In this document: piece by piece, positions 38,288 to 46,181 of the stretch | Layout: each line of letters begins with the position of its first letter | Position numbering within the stretch: the stretch's first letter is position 1 | Source of the DNA: JAIBJP01 sp035639875 | Lineage (GTDB): Bacteria > Actinomycetota > Thermoleophilia > Gaiellales > Gaiellaceae | Assembly: GCA_035639875.1 (NCBI GenBank) | Contig: DASQXE010000080.1 | Coordinates: forward strand, 1-46,426 | Direction: 5' to 3' | Length of the DNA: 46,426 bases | Made by a program: the position numbers and the translations under genes | Notes under the pieces: generated by a model | What the model was told of the DNA's origin: nothing | Databases searched by the model: none | The model's input: the letters and a program-made list of their open reading frames with translations, nothing else

Positions 38288-40453
38288 CTACTCCCGACGG
38301 AGGCAGATGAGCCCTCGCACGCGGAACCCTTCGCGGTAGGGCCCTCGCGCCTTCACCTCTTCCAGAACGGTCCCTCGGGTCTTCCGGACGCAGACGAGGT
38401 CGACACGCAAGGTCGACAACGCTGGACCCACCTTCGCGAGCGGAGGCATCTCGCGCCTGAGGGAGATGAAGTCCGTCAGCACGAGGCGAGCGCGCGTAAT
38501 CCGCGCCGGCTCGGGCGTGAGCGTCGCGTACCACCGCCGCGCGTCGACGGCTTTCGGGTCGACCGTCAGCAAAGCGATCGCGGTCATCGTCGGCTCATCG
38601 GCGAGGATCGGCCCGGGTCCTCTGTAACGGGCGAGGATGCTGCGCGCGTCGGCGAGCGCGCCCCGCGGGAATTTCCATCGTGGCTCGTGCGTGAACGCGT
38701 ACTGCCCCGAGCGGATCCACAGCGGCTGGCCGAAGACGATCACGGCCGCCGCGATCAGGACGGCAGGGCCGACGGCGACGAGTCGCGCGGTCCGCGCGGA
38801 TACGACCCGACGGGCGAGGTGAACGACAGGTACGGCGGCGAGGAGGCCGACGGCGGCCGGAAGGGGCATGATCCAGAGCGTCCGGCGAAGCGCGTTCGAC
38901 ACATGGGTCATGTCCCGAAGGGTGGTCAACACCATGGGCGCCACGAGGAGAAGCGTCACGACCGCCATCCCGGTCGCCATTGCCCGCGCCGCGCCGGCGC
39001 GGGCCAGCCACGGAGCGGCCCAGAGGCCCAGCACAGCGATGGCCGCCACCGCCCCGTTGCCGACGACGTTGTGGAAGTACCACGCTGCGAGGTGGCGGGG
39101 ACCGCCGAAAACATCGCCGACGGGGTACTTCGCGGTTGCGACAAGTCCGACCGCGAACGGGAACGCCCCCGCGAGGATCACGACGGGCAGGCCATGCCAC
39201 ACCCGGCGCGCGAGCAACGGGACGAGCGCCGTTGCGAACAGAAGCGGCGCGACGAACGTCGCCGAGGCCGTCATTCCAATGCTGCAGATGCCCGCCGCCA
39301 AGATGAGCACTGCGATGCGCGCCTCGCGCCGCTCTATCCAGCGGGTGAGGAAGACGTACACGGTCGGCACAAGCCAAGCGGCGAATATGACCTTGCCCTG
39401 CCACATCCGGCTGAGGAAATACGAGCCCGGCGTCAGCGGGAGCTGGGCGCTCCAGAGCCAGAAGACACTGCCGAGAGCGAAGCAGAGGAGTGCGCTGCGC
39501 GGAGCCCACGACCGCAAGAGGCGCCAGAGCGCCCACGTCGCGAGAAACGTCATGACCGGCGGAACGAGGTAGTAAGCAATCGAGGGAGCCTGGACGCCGA
39601 ACACGCGGCCGAGTGCGCCTTCGAGCGCCGAAAACGTGTCCACCGGCAACCCGGTTGCAAGCGTGGGCGGCGCCTGCTCGTGCGTGAACAGCACGTCGCG
39701 AACGGGAATGTGGTTCAGCTGCGCGGTCGCAGTGGCCCTGTTGACGTAGTACGCGTCGTCCAGGTTCGGGCGGTTGACGAAGAGGGACATTCCCGCAAGG
39801 GCGAGGCCGGTGCAGGCTGCAAAGGCATGCGCGGGCCAGCTGTGGGGCTCTATGCCTGACCGGTCGGGGAGGCGAAGGGAACCCGAGAGGACGGCCAGCC
39901 CGACGGCGACGAGCGCCAACGACCAGATCAGTACCCAGGGGATGCCGAGCTTCGAGCCCGCCAGGACGGCGGAGACAAAGGCTGCGCCGATGCCCGCCGG
40001 GAGCGCGTAACGCAGGCGGCGGAACCCCCACGCGCCCGCGGCTCGCGCGAGCGGCGTTGCGGGCAAAGCCGCGTCCCGCCGTCCGAGCAGCACGAGGATG
40101 AGGGCGAGGAACGGCGTCGTCAGCAGCCAAAGCCAGACGAGCAAGCTGACGCTGGCCTCCGTGACGATGCCCCCGAACGCGATCAGCGTCCAGACCGCGT
40201 AGGCGAGGACTGCCCAGTCGCTCGCGAAGTCGAGCGCCCGACCGAGGGCGGTCGGTCTCCAGCCCTGCGCCTCCGGCCCGGGTTCGACGGGGCGCCGGGC
40301 TGGCGCTACGACCGGGCTCGCGCCCGTGCTTCGGACCGCGCTTGCGCGGATGGCTCGCGTCCGTCTTCGGCGGGCTCGACGATCGCTTCCTCGAGCGCGG
40401 CCGGCGCCACCGCAACCGCTGGCCGGGCCAGGCGCCCTCGGCGCTCGCGCCAC
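38288..40453 (-). CDS. Large polytopic membrane protein, GT-C-like (about 660-721 aa, start uncertain)
   Basis: About a dozen hydrophobic segments. The loop NRPNLDDAYYVNRATATAQL holds an Asp-Asp pair placed like GT-C catalytic acids; FLTRWIERREARIAVLILAAG and GPRHLAAWYFHNVVGNGAV follow, and the last ~100 residues are soluble (GPGPILADEPTMTAIALL, RARLVLTDFISLRREMPP). The start is a problem: the only ordinary start codons ahead of the first helix are GTG 40453 and TTG 40456, giving a 148-nt overlap with the preceding GT2 gene and an Arg/Ala-rich, non-protein-like first ~60 residues. Translation may instead begin at a rare codon near 40300, or the upstream reading may contain a sequence error. 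Likely works with the DPM-like GT2 before it. Confidence 0.7.
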   Translation of the reverse strand: MARAPRAPGPASGCGGAGRARGSDRRARRRRTRAIRASAVRSTGASPVVAPARRPVEPGPEAQGWRPTALGRALDFASDWAVLAYAVWTLIAFGGIVTEASVSLLVWLWLLTTPFLALILVLLGRRDAALPATPLARAAGAWGFRRLRYALPAGIGAAFVSAVLAGSKLGIPWVLIWSLALVAVGLAVLSGSLRLPDRSGIEPHSWPAHAFAACTGLALAGMSLFVNRPNLDDAYYVNRATATAQLNHIPVRDVLFTHEQAPPTLATGLPVDTFSALEGALGRVFGVQAPSIAYYLVPPVMTFLATWALWRLLRSWAPRSALLCFALGSVFWLWSAQLPLTPGSYFLSRMWQGKVIFAAWLVPTVYVFLTRWIERREARIAVLILAAGICSIGMTASATFVAPLLFATALVPLLARRVWHGLPVVILAGAFPFAVGLVATAKYPVGDVFGGPRHLAAWYFHNVVGNGAVAAIAVLGLWAAPWLARAGAARAMATGMAVVTLLLVAPMVLTTLRDMTHVSNALRRTLWIMPLPAAVGLLAAVPVVHLARRVVSARTARLVAVGPAVLIAAAVIVFGQPLWIRSGQYAFTHEPRWKFPRGALADARSILARYRGPGPILADEPTMTAIALLTVDPKAVDARRWYATLTPEPARITRARLVLTDFISLRREMPPLAKVGPALSTLRVDLVCVRKTRGTVLEEVKARGPYREGFRVRGLICLRRE

Positions 40454-41247
40454 CAAGTTCCGACGATCACCCGCATGTAGCGAAAGCCGTACAGGAGGTT
40501 GTGACCCTTCTTGCTGAAGCCCGCGGTCCGCTTGTGCATCACGACGGGACGCTCCGCGATGCGGTAGCCCCGATAAATCGCGCCGATGAGAAGCTCTGAG
40601 CTCTGATACTGCACTTGGGTCTGACGCACGTTTCCGGTCACCTCCGCACGCAGCGCCCGGAAGCCGCTCGAAGTGTCGGTGACGTTCACGCCCGTCAGGA
40701 GGCGCACGAGTGCGGCGAAGACGTGGACCCCGGCCTGACGGAACGAATCATCCGTCTCCGTTCGGCCCAGGACGCGTGAGCCGATGACGAAATCTGCCTC
40801 GCCCTCGACGACCGGTGCCAAGACGCGGGGAATCTCCAGCGGGTCCCACTGGCCATCGGCGTCGAGCGTGACGATGTAGCGTGCGCCATGCTCGCGCGCC
40901 AGCTCGTAGCCGAGCCGCAGAGCGACTCCGTGGCCGCAGTTGCGCTCCAGTCGCGCGACGTAGACCCCGTGCCCGCGCGCTACCTCCGCCGTCCGATCGG
41001 CACTGCCGTCATCGACGACGATCGTCTCGACGCGCAAGCCACAAGCCTCACGCGGAATCGCTTCGAGAACGCCGCCGATGCATTCCTCTTCGGCGTATGC
41101 GGCGATCACCACGACGACCGGGGCCAGGCGGATTCTCGGATAGTGCTCGTGGAAATCGCGGACGGCTTCTGCGCGAACCTCGGGGACGTACGGCCGCAGG
41201 TTCTTCGCACTTCGCTTCGCCCACGGCATGCGCTTCTGTTGCTTCAC
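40306..41247 (-). CDS. GT2 polyprenyl-phosphate sugar synthase, DPM1-like (313 aa)
   Basis: Catalytic domain with VVVVIAAYAEEECIGGVLEAI near residue 44, ETIVVDDGSADRTAEVA near 74, CGHGVALRLGYELAREHGA, and the metal site YIVTLDADGQWDP; VIGSRVLGRTE and TDTSSGFRALRAEV are DPM-like blocks. Unlike the GT2 at 5214 it has no C-terminal membrane segments; the last ~50 residues are Ala/Glu/Arg-rich and overlap the start of the next gene. GTG at 41247 has TAGACT 8 nt upstream. It probably charges polyprenyl phosphate with a sugar that the adjacent GT-C-like proteins use. Confidence 0.9.
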   Translation of the reverse strand: MKQQKRMPWAKRSAKNLRPYVPEVRAEAVRDFHEHYPRIRLAPVVVVIAAYAEEECIGGVLEAIPREACGLRVETIVVDDGSADRTAEVARGHGVYVARLERNCGHGVALRLGYELAREHGARYIVTLDADGQWDPLEIPRVLAPVVEGEADFVIGSRVLGRTETDDSFRQAGVHVFAALVRLLTGVNVTDTSSGFRALRAEVTGNVRQTQVQYQSSELLIGAIYRGYRIAERPVVMHKRTAGFSKKGHNLLYGFRYMRVIVGTWWRERRGRLARPAVAVAPAALEEAIVEPAEDGREPSAQARSEARARARS

Positions 41248-41255
41248 GGGCGCGG

Positions 41256-41261
41256 AGTCTA
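41256..41261 (-). promoter_or_regulatory. -10 box of the DPM1-like GT2 gene
   Basis: TAGACT, 8 nt before GTG 41247. A pair of direct repeats lies immediately upstream (41262-41285). Confidence 0.5.
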
Positions 41262-41285
41262 ACGATCCGGGGTTGACGATCCGGG
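41262..41285. repeat. Two direct repeats in a promoter
   Basis: ACGATCCGGG occurs at 41262-41271 and 41276-41285, separated by 4 nt (14-bp period), directly upstream of the -10 box of the GT2 gene. Could be activator half-sites or chance in a GC-rich region. Confidence 0.3.
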
Positions 41286-41299
41286 CTCGACGTTGCTCC

Positions 41300-42928
41300 C
41301 TACCGGCCCGCGTACGGGCTCAGCCCGCACGTCCCCGGCCTGACGCCCTGCCCCCGCGGCGGGGGCGACCGCCACCAGGTCGGGTCGACGCTCGCCGAGG
41401 CCTTTTGCCCTGGAGGCACGTGCGCGAGCAGGATGAGGCGCCGGTCGCTGCTCTCGAAAACCGGCGACCAAGCGCGCCGTAGCTCGTCGAGGTCCAGCGC
41501 AGACCGGTTCCGCTGGACGAGGATGAGGGCCCGGGAGGGATTGGGAGGCGTGAAGCTGCCGCGGCCGCGCGGGAGCCTCTCCACCTCCCCCTGCCAGTAG
41601 CGGCTTCCGAACGTCGCTCTCGTGTAGACGATGAGGAGGCGTTGACTGGACTTGTCGGTCCAGAGGACCCCGTAGCGCTCTGAGGCAGGCGTGGCGAACC
41701 AGGAGCGAAGCTCGTCCCACCGCTTGGCCGGCTCGTTTCGCCAGACGTCCTTGGCGGCGCAGCTCTTGAACTCGATCGACCCCGGTACGAGTGCGAGGGC
41801 CGCGAGCGACACCGCCGTCACCTGCGCAAGGCGGACCCGCCGATGTGACTCACCGGTCCCCGCGAGAAGGAGGTACAGGCCCCCGAACGCGCCCATCGCG
41901 AGGGGCGGCAGCAGCGGGTACCAGTACCGGATGTTCGTCACGTTGACGGCGAGATCTCCCGAGGGCAGCCGCCAGAGCGCCAGCCCTGCCATGGCTACCC
42001 AGAAGCCGAAGAACCACGCCGCAAGGAGCCAAAGCCGACGATCTCGACGGCGGACGAGCGCAACGACGAAGAGGGCGATGAGGAATACGAAGACCCAACC
42101 GACCTTCCACGTGAGCAGGAGCCGCGGAAGGACGAGCACGGTATCGAGGGGGTCGTTCAGCTTCGCGCGAAGCACCTCGAACAGGTGCTGCCGCGCCGGC
42201 CGGCTCGAGACTTTCCGTCGCTCGAGGAGGGTGTGGATGTGGATAAGCGGATCGCCGTACTGGACGAAGCCGTACAGAAGCTCGAGCGCGCCCGTCGTCA
42301 CGGCCGCCACCGCCACGAGGGCCGCGCGGCGCAGCGAATAGCGGAGGAGTAGGACGGCGGCTACGACCACGGGCAGCAGAATGGGGCTGAACTCCCGGAT
42401 GAGATAGCTCCAGCCGAAGAAGAAGCCCGCTGCCACGGCGGCCGTGCCCGGCATCCAGCGATGACGTTCCTCCTCGGAGCGCGTACGGCCGAGGACGAGG
42501 CAGAGCATCCCCGCCGTGAACGTGGCCGTGGCGATCGTGTCCGGGAAGATGTAGAGGCCGTTGAGCAGGTAGTTCACGTTCAGAACCGCGACGAGCGCCG
42601 CAGCGGCGGCTATCACGCGCTCGCGGAAGAACAGGAGCATCGTCACGTACACAGACGCGGCGAGGAGAAGGCCGGCGATGAAAGGAACCGCGTAGAGGGC
42701 TACCTCGGAGATCCCGAGGATGAGAACGGCCAGGTGAACCGGCGCGACCAAGCCGATGCGCAACGCCCACCAATCGATCGAGATGTGCGGGTAGTCGACG
42801 GCGATCTGGAAGTAGTACGCCGGGTCGAAGGGATGCGGGCCCGGGAAGAGCGCGATTTGACCGACGGCGTACGCGACCAGCACAATCGCGCCAACGATCC
42901 AGTTCAAGCGGGCGGCGTGCGCGCCCAC
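41300..42928 (-). CDS. Polytopic membrane glycosyltransferase, GT-C/PMT-like (542 aa)
   Basis: N-terminal helix (LNWIVGAIVLVAYAVGQIALF) followed by the loop PGPHPFDPAYYFQIAVDYPH, where the Asp of FDPAYY is positioned like the catalytic Asp of PMT/ArnT-type GT-C enzymes. About ten further hydrophobic segments to residue ~370 (VIAAAAALVAVLNVNYLL, FFFGWSYLIREFSPILLP, LLLTWKVGWVFVFLIALFVV). NIRYWYPLLPPLAMGAFGGLY and a soluble C-terminal ~170 residues follow. It presumably transfers a sugar from polyprenyl phosphate outside the cell. GTG start at 42928 with no clear -10 or RBS. The gene ends 52 nt before the DPM1-like GT2 gene start, so the two are a likely donor/transferase pair. Confidence 0.78.
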   Translation of the reverse strand: MGAHAARLNWIVGAIVLVAYAVGQIALFPGPHPFDPAYYFQIAVDYPHISIDWWALRIGLVAPVHLAVLILGISEVALYAVPFIAGLLLAASVYVTMLLFFRERVIAAAAALVAVLNVNYLLNGLYIFPDTIATATFTAGMLCLVLGRTRSEEERHRWMPGTAAVAAGFFFGWSYLIREFSPILLPVVVAAVLLLRYSLRRAALVAVAAVTTGALELLYGFVQYGDPLIHIHTLLERRKVSSRPARQHLFEVLRAKLNDPLDTVLVLPRLLLTWKVGWVFVFLIALFVVALVRRRDRRLWLLAAWFFGFWVAMAGLALWRLPSGDLAVNVTNIRYWYPLLPPLAMGAFGGLYLLLAGTGESHRRVRLAQVTAVSLAALALVPGSIEFKSCAAKDVWRNEPAKRWDELRSWFATPASERYGVLWTDKSSQRLLIVYTRATFGSRYWQGEVERLPRGRGSFTPPNPSRALILVQRNRSALDLDELRRAWSPVFESSDRRLILLAHVPPGQKASASVDPTWWRSPPPRGQGVRPGTCGLSPYAGR

Positions 42929-43055
42929 GCCCGAGCCCGCCTGCAGCGGTTCAGCGGTCGCGCTCAGCGCCGCGTGCGCGCGAGCGCCCGGCTCTGGCCG
43001 ATCAACGGTGCCGAAGCTCGGTACGGCTCCTCCCAGCGCGCACTCGGGCCTTCCT

Positions 43056-44171
43056 TCACCGACCGCCCGCGCCGCTTCGGTAGAGCACGCGCGCCGCCGT
43101 CATCCGCCAACGAAGCGGCACCTTCCTGCGGTAGCGGACGGGAACGCGTCTCAGGAGCCGCACCATGGGGCGGCGTCGCGCCGGGGCACGCCGGTGGGCG
43201 GCCGCAATGGAGGACTGCACGATCGCCTCCGAATCCTCGTACAGGCTGATGTATGCGGCCCGGGCGGCCTCGAGGCGCTCTTCGATTTCTGCCGATGCTC
43301 CTTCGTCGGGCGTGGCGAGCCGGCTCATCAGCTCCCAGACCTCGTCGACCTGCGAGCGCAGCGCATCAGGCACCTCGAAGTCGTCCCAGGTCGCACGGGA
43401 CCTGTTCAGCGTGCGGTCGACGAAGTCGTGCACGCGGACGATCGACGCGGCAGGCGCGTCACGGACGACGGCGAGATCGAGGACGTCGCCCGCCCGACCG
43501 ATCACTCGCGGCCAGTCGTCGAGGAGGTCGCCATAGCGGACGAAGACGCGCTGGCTTCCGCGCGTCGCCCGCTCGGTGAAGAGAGCCAGGTTGAGCCACC
43601 CCGCGGTGAGACCGACGTCTCCGTGCCAGCCGCCGTACGAGCGCTGCTTGCTGTCCACGACCTCCGCCGGGTGGCGCAGAACCGTGGCGAAGCGCGGCGA
43701 GACCCCTAGTTCCTCCGCGCAGTCTCGCCACAGGGGCAAGAACCAAGACAGCCGCGGGTCCTTGATGATGATGTCGTCGGCGTCGCCAAACTGCTTCCCG
43801 AGCCAGGTCCGGAGCGCCCGCCTGACACCGTCGTCGAAGAGGACGTTGGCCGTCCGGGCCCACGCCGCCGGCCGCGCATCGGCGACCTGGGCCTCCGCCC
43901 TCCTGAGCAGATCGGTGTGGAAGTCGACCACCCACTGGGACTCGGCGAAGCCACGCGGGTTCGTCTCGTCGGGCGGCACCTCGGGCGGAGGGACGTGAAA
44001 GCCGAGGCGCTGGAGGATTCCCGTGAACAGGCTCGTCCCGCTGCGGCCCGAGCCGGCGACGAGGACGAGCGATCTTCCGCCGGCGCGACCGGAGTCGTCA
44101 CCTGCACGCGTCGGCTGTTCGTCAGCGGCGGGCAAATCGGGCCAGAGCTTATCGAGAGCGCGGACGAGCAC
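43056..44171 (-). CDS. PAPS-dependent sulfotransferase family protein (371 aa)
   Basis: Transfers sulfate from PAPS, here probably to a sugar hydroxyl. The 5'-phosphosulfate loop is AGSGRSGTSLF at residues 39-49, and the 3'-phosphate-binding segment is TVLRHPAEVVDSK at 163-175. NPRGFAESQWVVDFH, IIIKDPRLSWFLPLWRD and RVFVRYGDLLDDWPRV match the Sulfotransfer_3 layout found next to glycosyltransferases. The C-terminus is a basic tail after residue ~330 and could contact the membrane or an acidic acceptor. GTG start at 44171; divergent from the sulfotransferase-GT2 fusion (62-nt gap). PAPS synthesis genes are not in the window. Confidence 0.88.
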   Translation of the reverse strand: MLVRALDKLWPDLPAADEQPTRAGDDSGRAGGRSLVLVAGSGRSGTSLFTGILQRLGFHVPPPEVPPDETNPRGFAESQWVVDFHTDLLRRAEAQVADARPAAWARTANVLFDDGVRRALRTWLGKQFGDADDIIIKDPRLSWFLPLWRDCAEELGVSPRFATVLRHPAEVVDSKQRSYGGWHGDVGLTAGWLNLALFTERATRGSQRVFVRYGDLLDDWPRVIGRAGDVLDLAVVRDAPAASIVRVHDFVDRTLNRSRATWDDFEVPDALRSQVDEVWELMSRLATPDEGASAEIEERLEAARAAYISLYEDSEAIVQSSIAAAHRRAPARRRPMVRLLRRVPVRYRRKVPLRWRMTAARVLYRSGAGGR

Positions 44172-44233
44172 TCGGCGTTTGGCCCGTCGGGTGGGCCGCG
44201 AGGCGTGGCGTAGACTGAGTTCCCGGAGACCCT

Positions 44234-46117
44234 ATGGAGGGGACGCTCACCGACAGCCTCGAGACGTCGGAGCCGCCGGTGGTCGAGGCGGTTCCTCGCT
44301 TCGCCGAGCACGTCGAGCGGCGGACGGTCGTACTGCCCGACCGGCGTCTGCTCTTCCTGCCGATCCCGAAGGCCGGGTGCACCTCCATCCTCTGGACCCT
44401 CGCCGAGCTGGCGGGCGTCTCGACAGATGCTTTCGCGCACTCGACCCTCGCCGAGGTGTCGCCGGCCCTGACCGTGCACGACATGCGAATGTGGGGCCCC
44501 GGCTATCGCCTGGCGGACTACCAAGACGAGGAACGGGAACGAATCCTGACCGAAGACGGGTGGTTCCGTTTCACGGTCGTGCGGCATCCGGCCGACCGCC
44601 TGTGGTCGGCCTGGCAATCGAAGCTCCTCCTGCGGGAGCCTCGGTTCGTGGCGACGTTCGGCGAGGAGCCGTGGTTTCCGCGCATCCCGGAGGAGCCCGC
44701 CGAGATCATCGAGGACTTCCGCCGCTTCGTCGCGGTGCTCGCGGGCGGTGAGGTCGAAGACGTGCACTGGGCCGTCCAATACGAGCTGGCTGGAAGCCTG
44801 CCGCTCACGCACGTCGGCCACGTGGAACGGATGCAGGACACGCTCGCCCTGCTCGCGGAGCATGTCGGCGACGACCTCCGGCCGGCCGAGCCAAAGCGCG
44901 AGAACCGCACGAACCTCCCTCTGCTGCCGTCGGCCTACGACGACGCAGCGACTGCCGTGGTGCGCGAGCGATACCGACCCGATTTCGAGCAGTACGGCTA
45001 CGACCCCGCTCCTTTCCGCGAGGACGTCGACGAGGCCGAATGGAACGAACGGGTCCGGCTGCTCCTGCCCGCGCTTCGCGACGCGATCGACAAGCACGCC
45101 CGCATCGGGCAGCTCCAGCAGATGGCGAGCCGGGTGCAGAACCTCGAACGGCAAGTCGAAAGAAAGGCGAGCCGGCAGGTCGGGCACTCCCGCGCGCCCA
45201 CGCTCGCAAACGAAGAGGGACATACCAGTTTCAACGTCCACTGGGCGTGGTCCGACGGGAAGCTCGAGCCCGGGTTCACGGCCGTCGTGCGCGCGAAGAA
45301 CGAGGCGCAGATGCTGCCGTGGTCCCTGCCGCCGCTCCTCGAGGCAGTCCGCCGAGTCGTGCTCGTCGACAACGGCTCGACCGACGGCACCGCGGACGTC
45401 GCGCGCCGCGTGGCGAGCGAGGCCGGAGCAGCCGACCGGCTCGAGGTGCACTCGTATCCGTTCCAGATTGCGCGCTGCGGCGACGAGCACCTCGACACGC
45501 GGGCGGCATCGGTGCACAGCCTCGTCTACTTCTACAACTGGTCGTTCTCGCACGTACGCACGGCGTACGCGCTCAAATGGGACGCGGACATGGTGCTCAC
45601 GGACGCGGCCGTCAATGTCCTGCGCGATTTGGCGTGGCAGCTCGAAGCCTTCCTGGCCGTCGTCAAGATCCCTCGCTATCCCCTCTACATCGCCGACGAC
45701 CGACGCGCGTTCCTCGACATCGGGTTGTACAACTGCGAGCCGTGGGCGTGGCCTAACCGGCCGGGCTACAGCTTCGTGAAGGCGATGGAGTGGGAGCAGC
45801 CGTTGTGGCCCGCCGACCTGCCCCTGATGGTCCTCCCCGATTGGTCTTGTTTGGAGCTGAAGCGCCTCGACGCAGACGAGTTCGCGCACTGGTCGCACAG
45901 CGACTTCGGAACGTCGGCGCGCACGCGGCGCAAGCAGCGCGAATGGCAGGTCTTCCACGCACTCGCCGACGGGGCCGAACCGCCGTCTGAGGTTCTCACG
46001 GTGGAAGCTCCGGAGGGACAGCACGTCGTCGACTACGTCCGCTCGATCTGGATGCGCGAGAAGGCCATGGAGCCGGCGGGCCTCGGCGAACGGTTGGTAC
46101 GCCAGCTCGTCGCCTGA
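44234..46117 (+). CDS. Sulfotransferase-GT2 glycosyltransferase fusion protein (627 aa)
   Basis: Two complete-looking domains in one chain. N-terminal sulfotransferase (Sulfotransfer_2-like, residues ~30-260): 5'-phosphosulfate loop PIPKAGCTSI at 43-52 and 3'-phosphate-binding VVRHPADRLWSAW at 115-127. A helical, coiled-coil-like linker follows (about 280-315, GQLQQMASRVQNLERQVER). C-terminal GT2 domain (~345-600): FTAVVRAKNEAQMLPWSL, VLVDNGSTDGTADVA at 376-390 and a metal site KWDADM at 448-453. It has no membrane segment. The ATG at 44234 has TAGACT at 44211-44216 and CGGAG upstream. The frame is continuous, so this is not an artefact of two adjacent genes. Likely adds a sugar and sulfates it, or sulfates a nearby residue, on the same acceptor. 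Confidence 0.88.
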   Translation: MEGTLTDSLETSEPPVVEAVPRFAEHVERRTVVLPDRRLLFLPIPKAGCTSILWTLAELAGVSTDAFAHSTLAEVSPALTVHDMRMWGPGYRLADYQDEERERILTEDGWFRFTVVRHPADRLWSAWQSKLLLREPRFVATFGEEPWFPRIPEEPAEIIEDFRRFVAVLAGGEVEDVHWAVQYELAGSLPLTHVGHVERMQDTLALLAEHVGDDLRPAEPKRENRTNLPLLPSAYDDAATAVVRERYRPDFEQYGYDPAPFREDVDEAEWNERVRLLLPALRDAIDKHARIGQLQQMASRVQNLERQVERKASRQVGHSRAPTLANEEGHTSFNVHWAWSDGKLEPGFTAVVRAKNEAQMLPWSLPPLLEAVRRVVLVDNGSTDGTADVARRVASEAGAADRLEVHSYPFQIARCGDEHLDTRAASVHSLVYFYNWSFSHVRTAYALKWDADMVLTDAAVNVLRDLAWQLEAFLAVVKIPRYPLYIADDRRAFLDIGLYNCEPWAWPNRPGYSFVKAMEWEQPLWPADLPLMVLPDWSCLELKRLDADEFAHWSHSDFGTSARTRRKQREWQVFHALADGAEPPSEVLTVEAPEGQHVVDYVRSIWMREKAMEPAGLGERLVRQLVA

Positions 46118-46181
46118 GCTGGCTCGTTCGGTTCCGTCGGCTGACCCCTGTGTGGCGAACTAGGCTTCTTCGCCGAGATCG

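Noticed and set aside
38009..39859. Plus-strand open frame of about 600 codons
   Set aside because: Arg/His/Asp-rich shadow of the large membrane protein on the minus strand.
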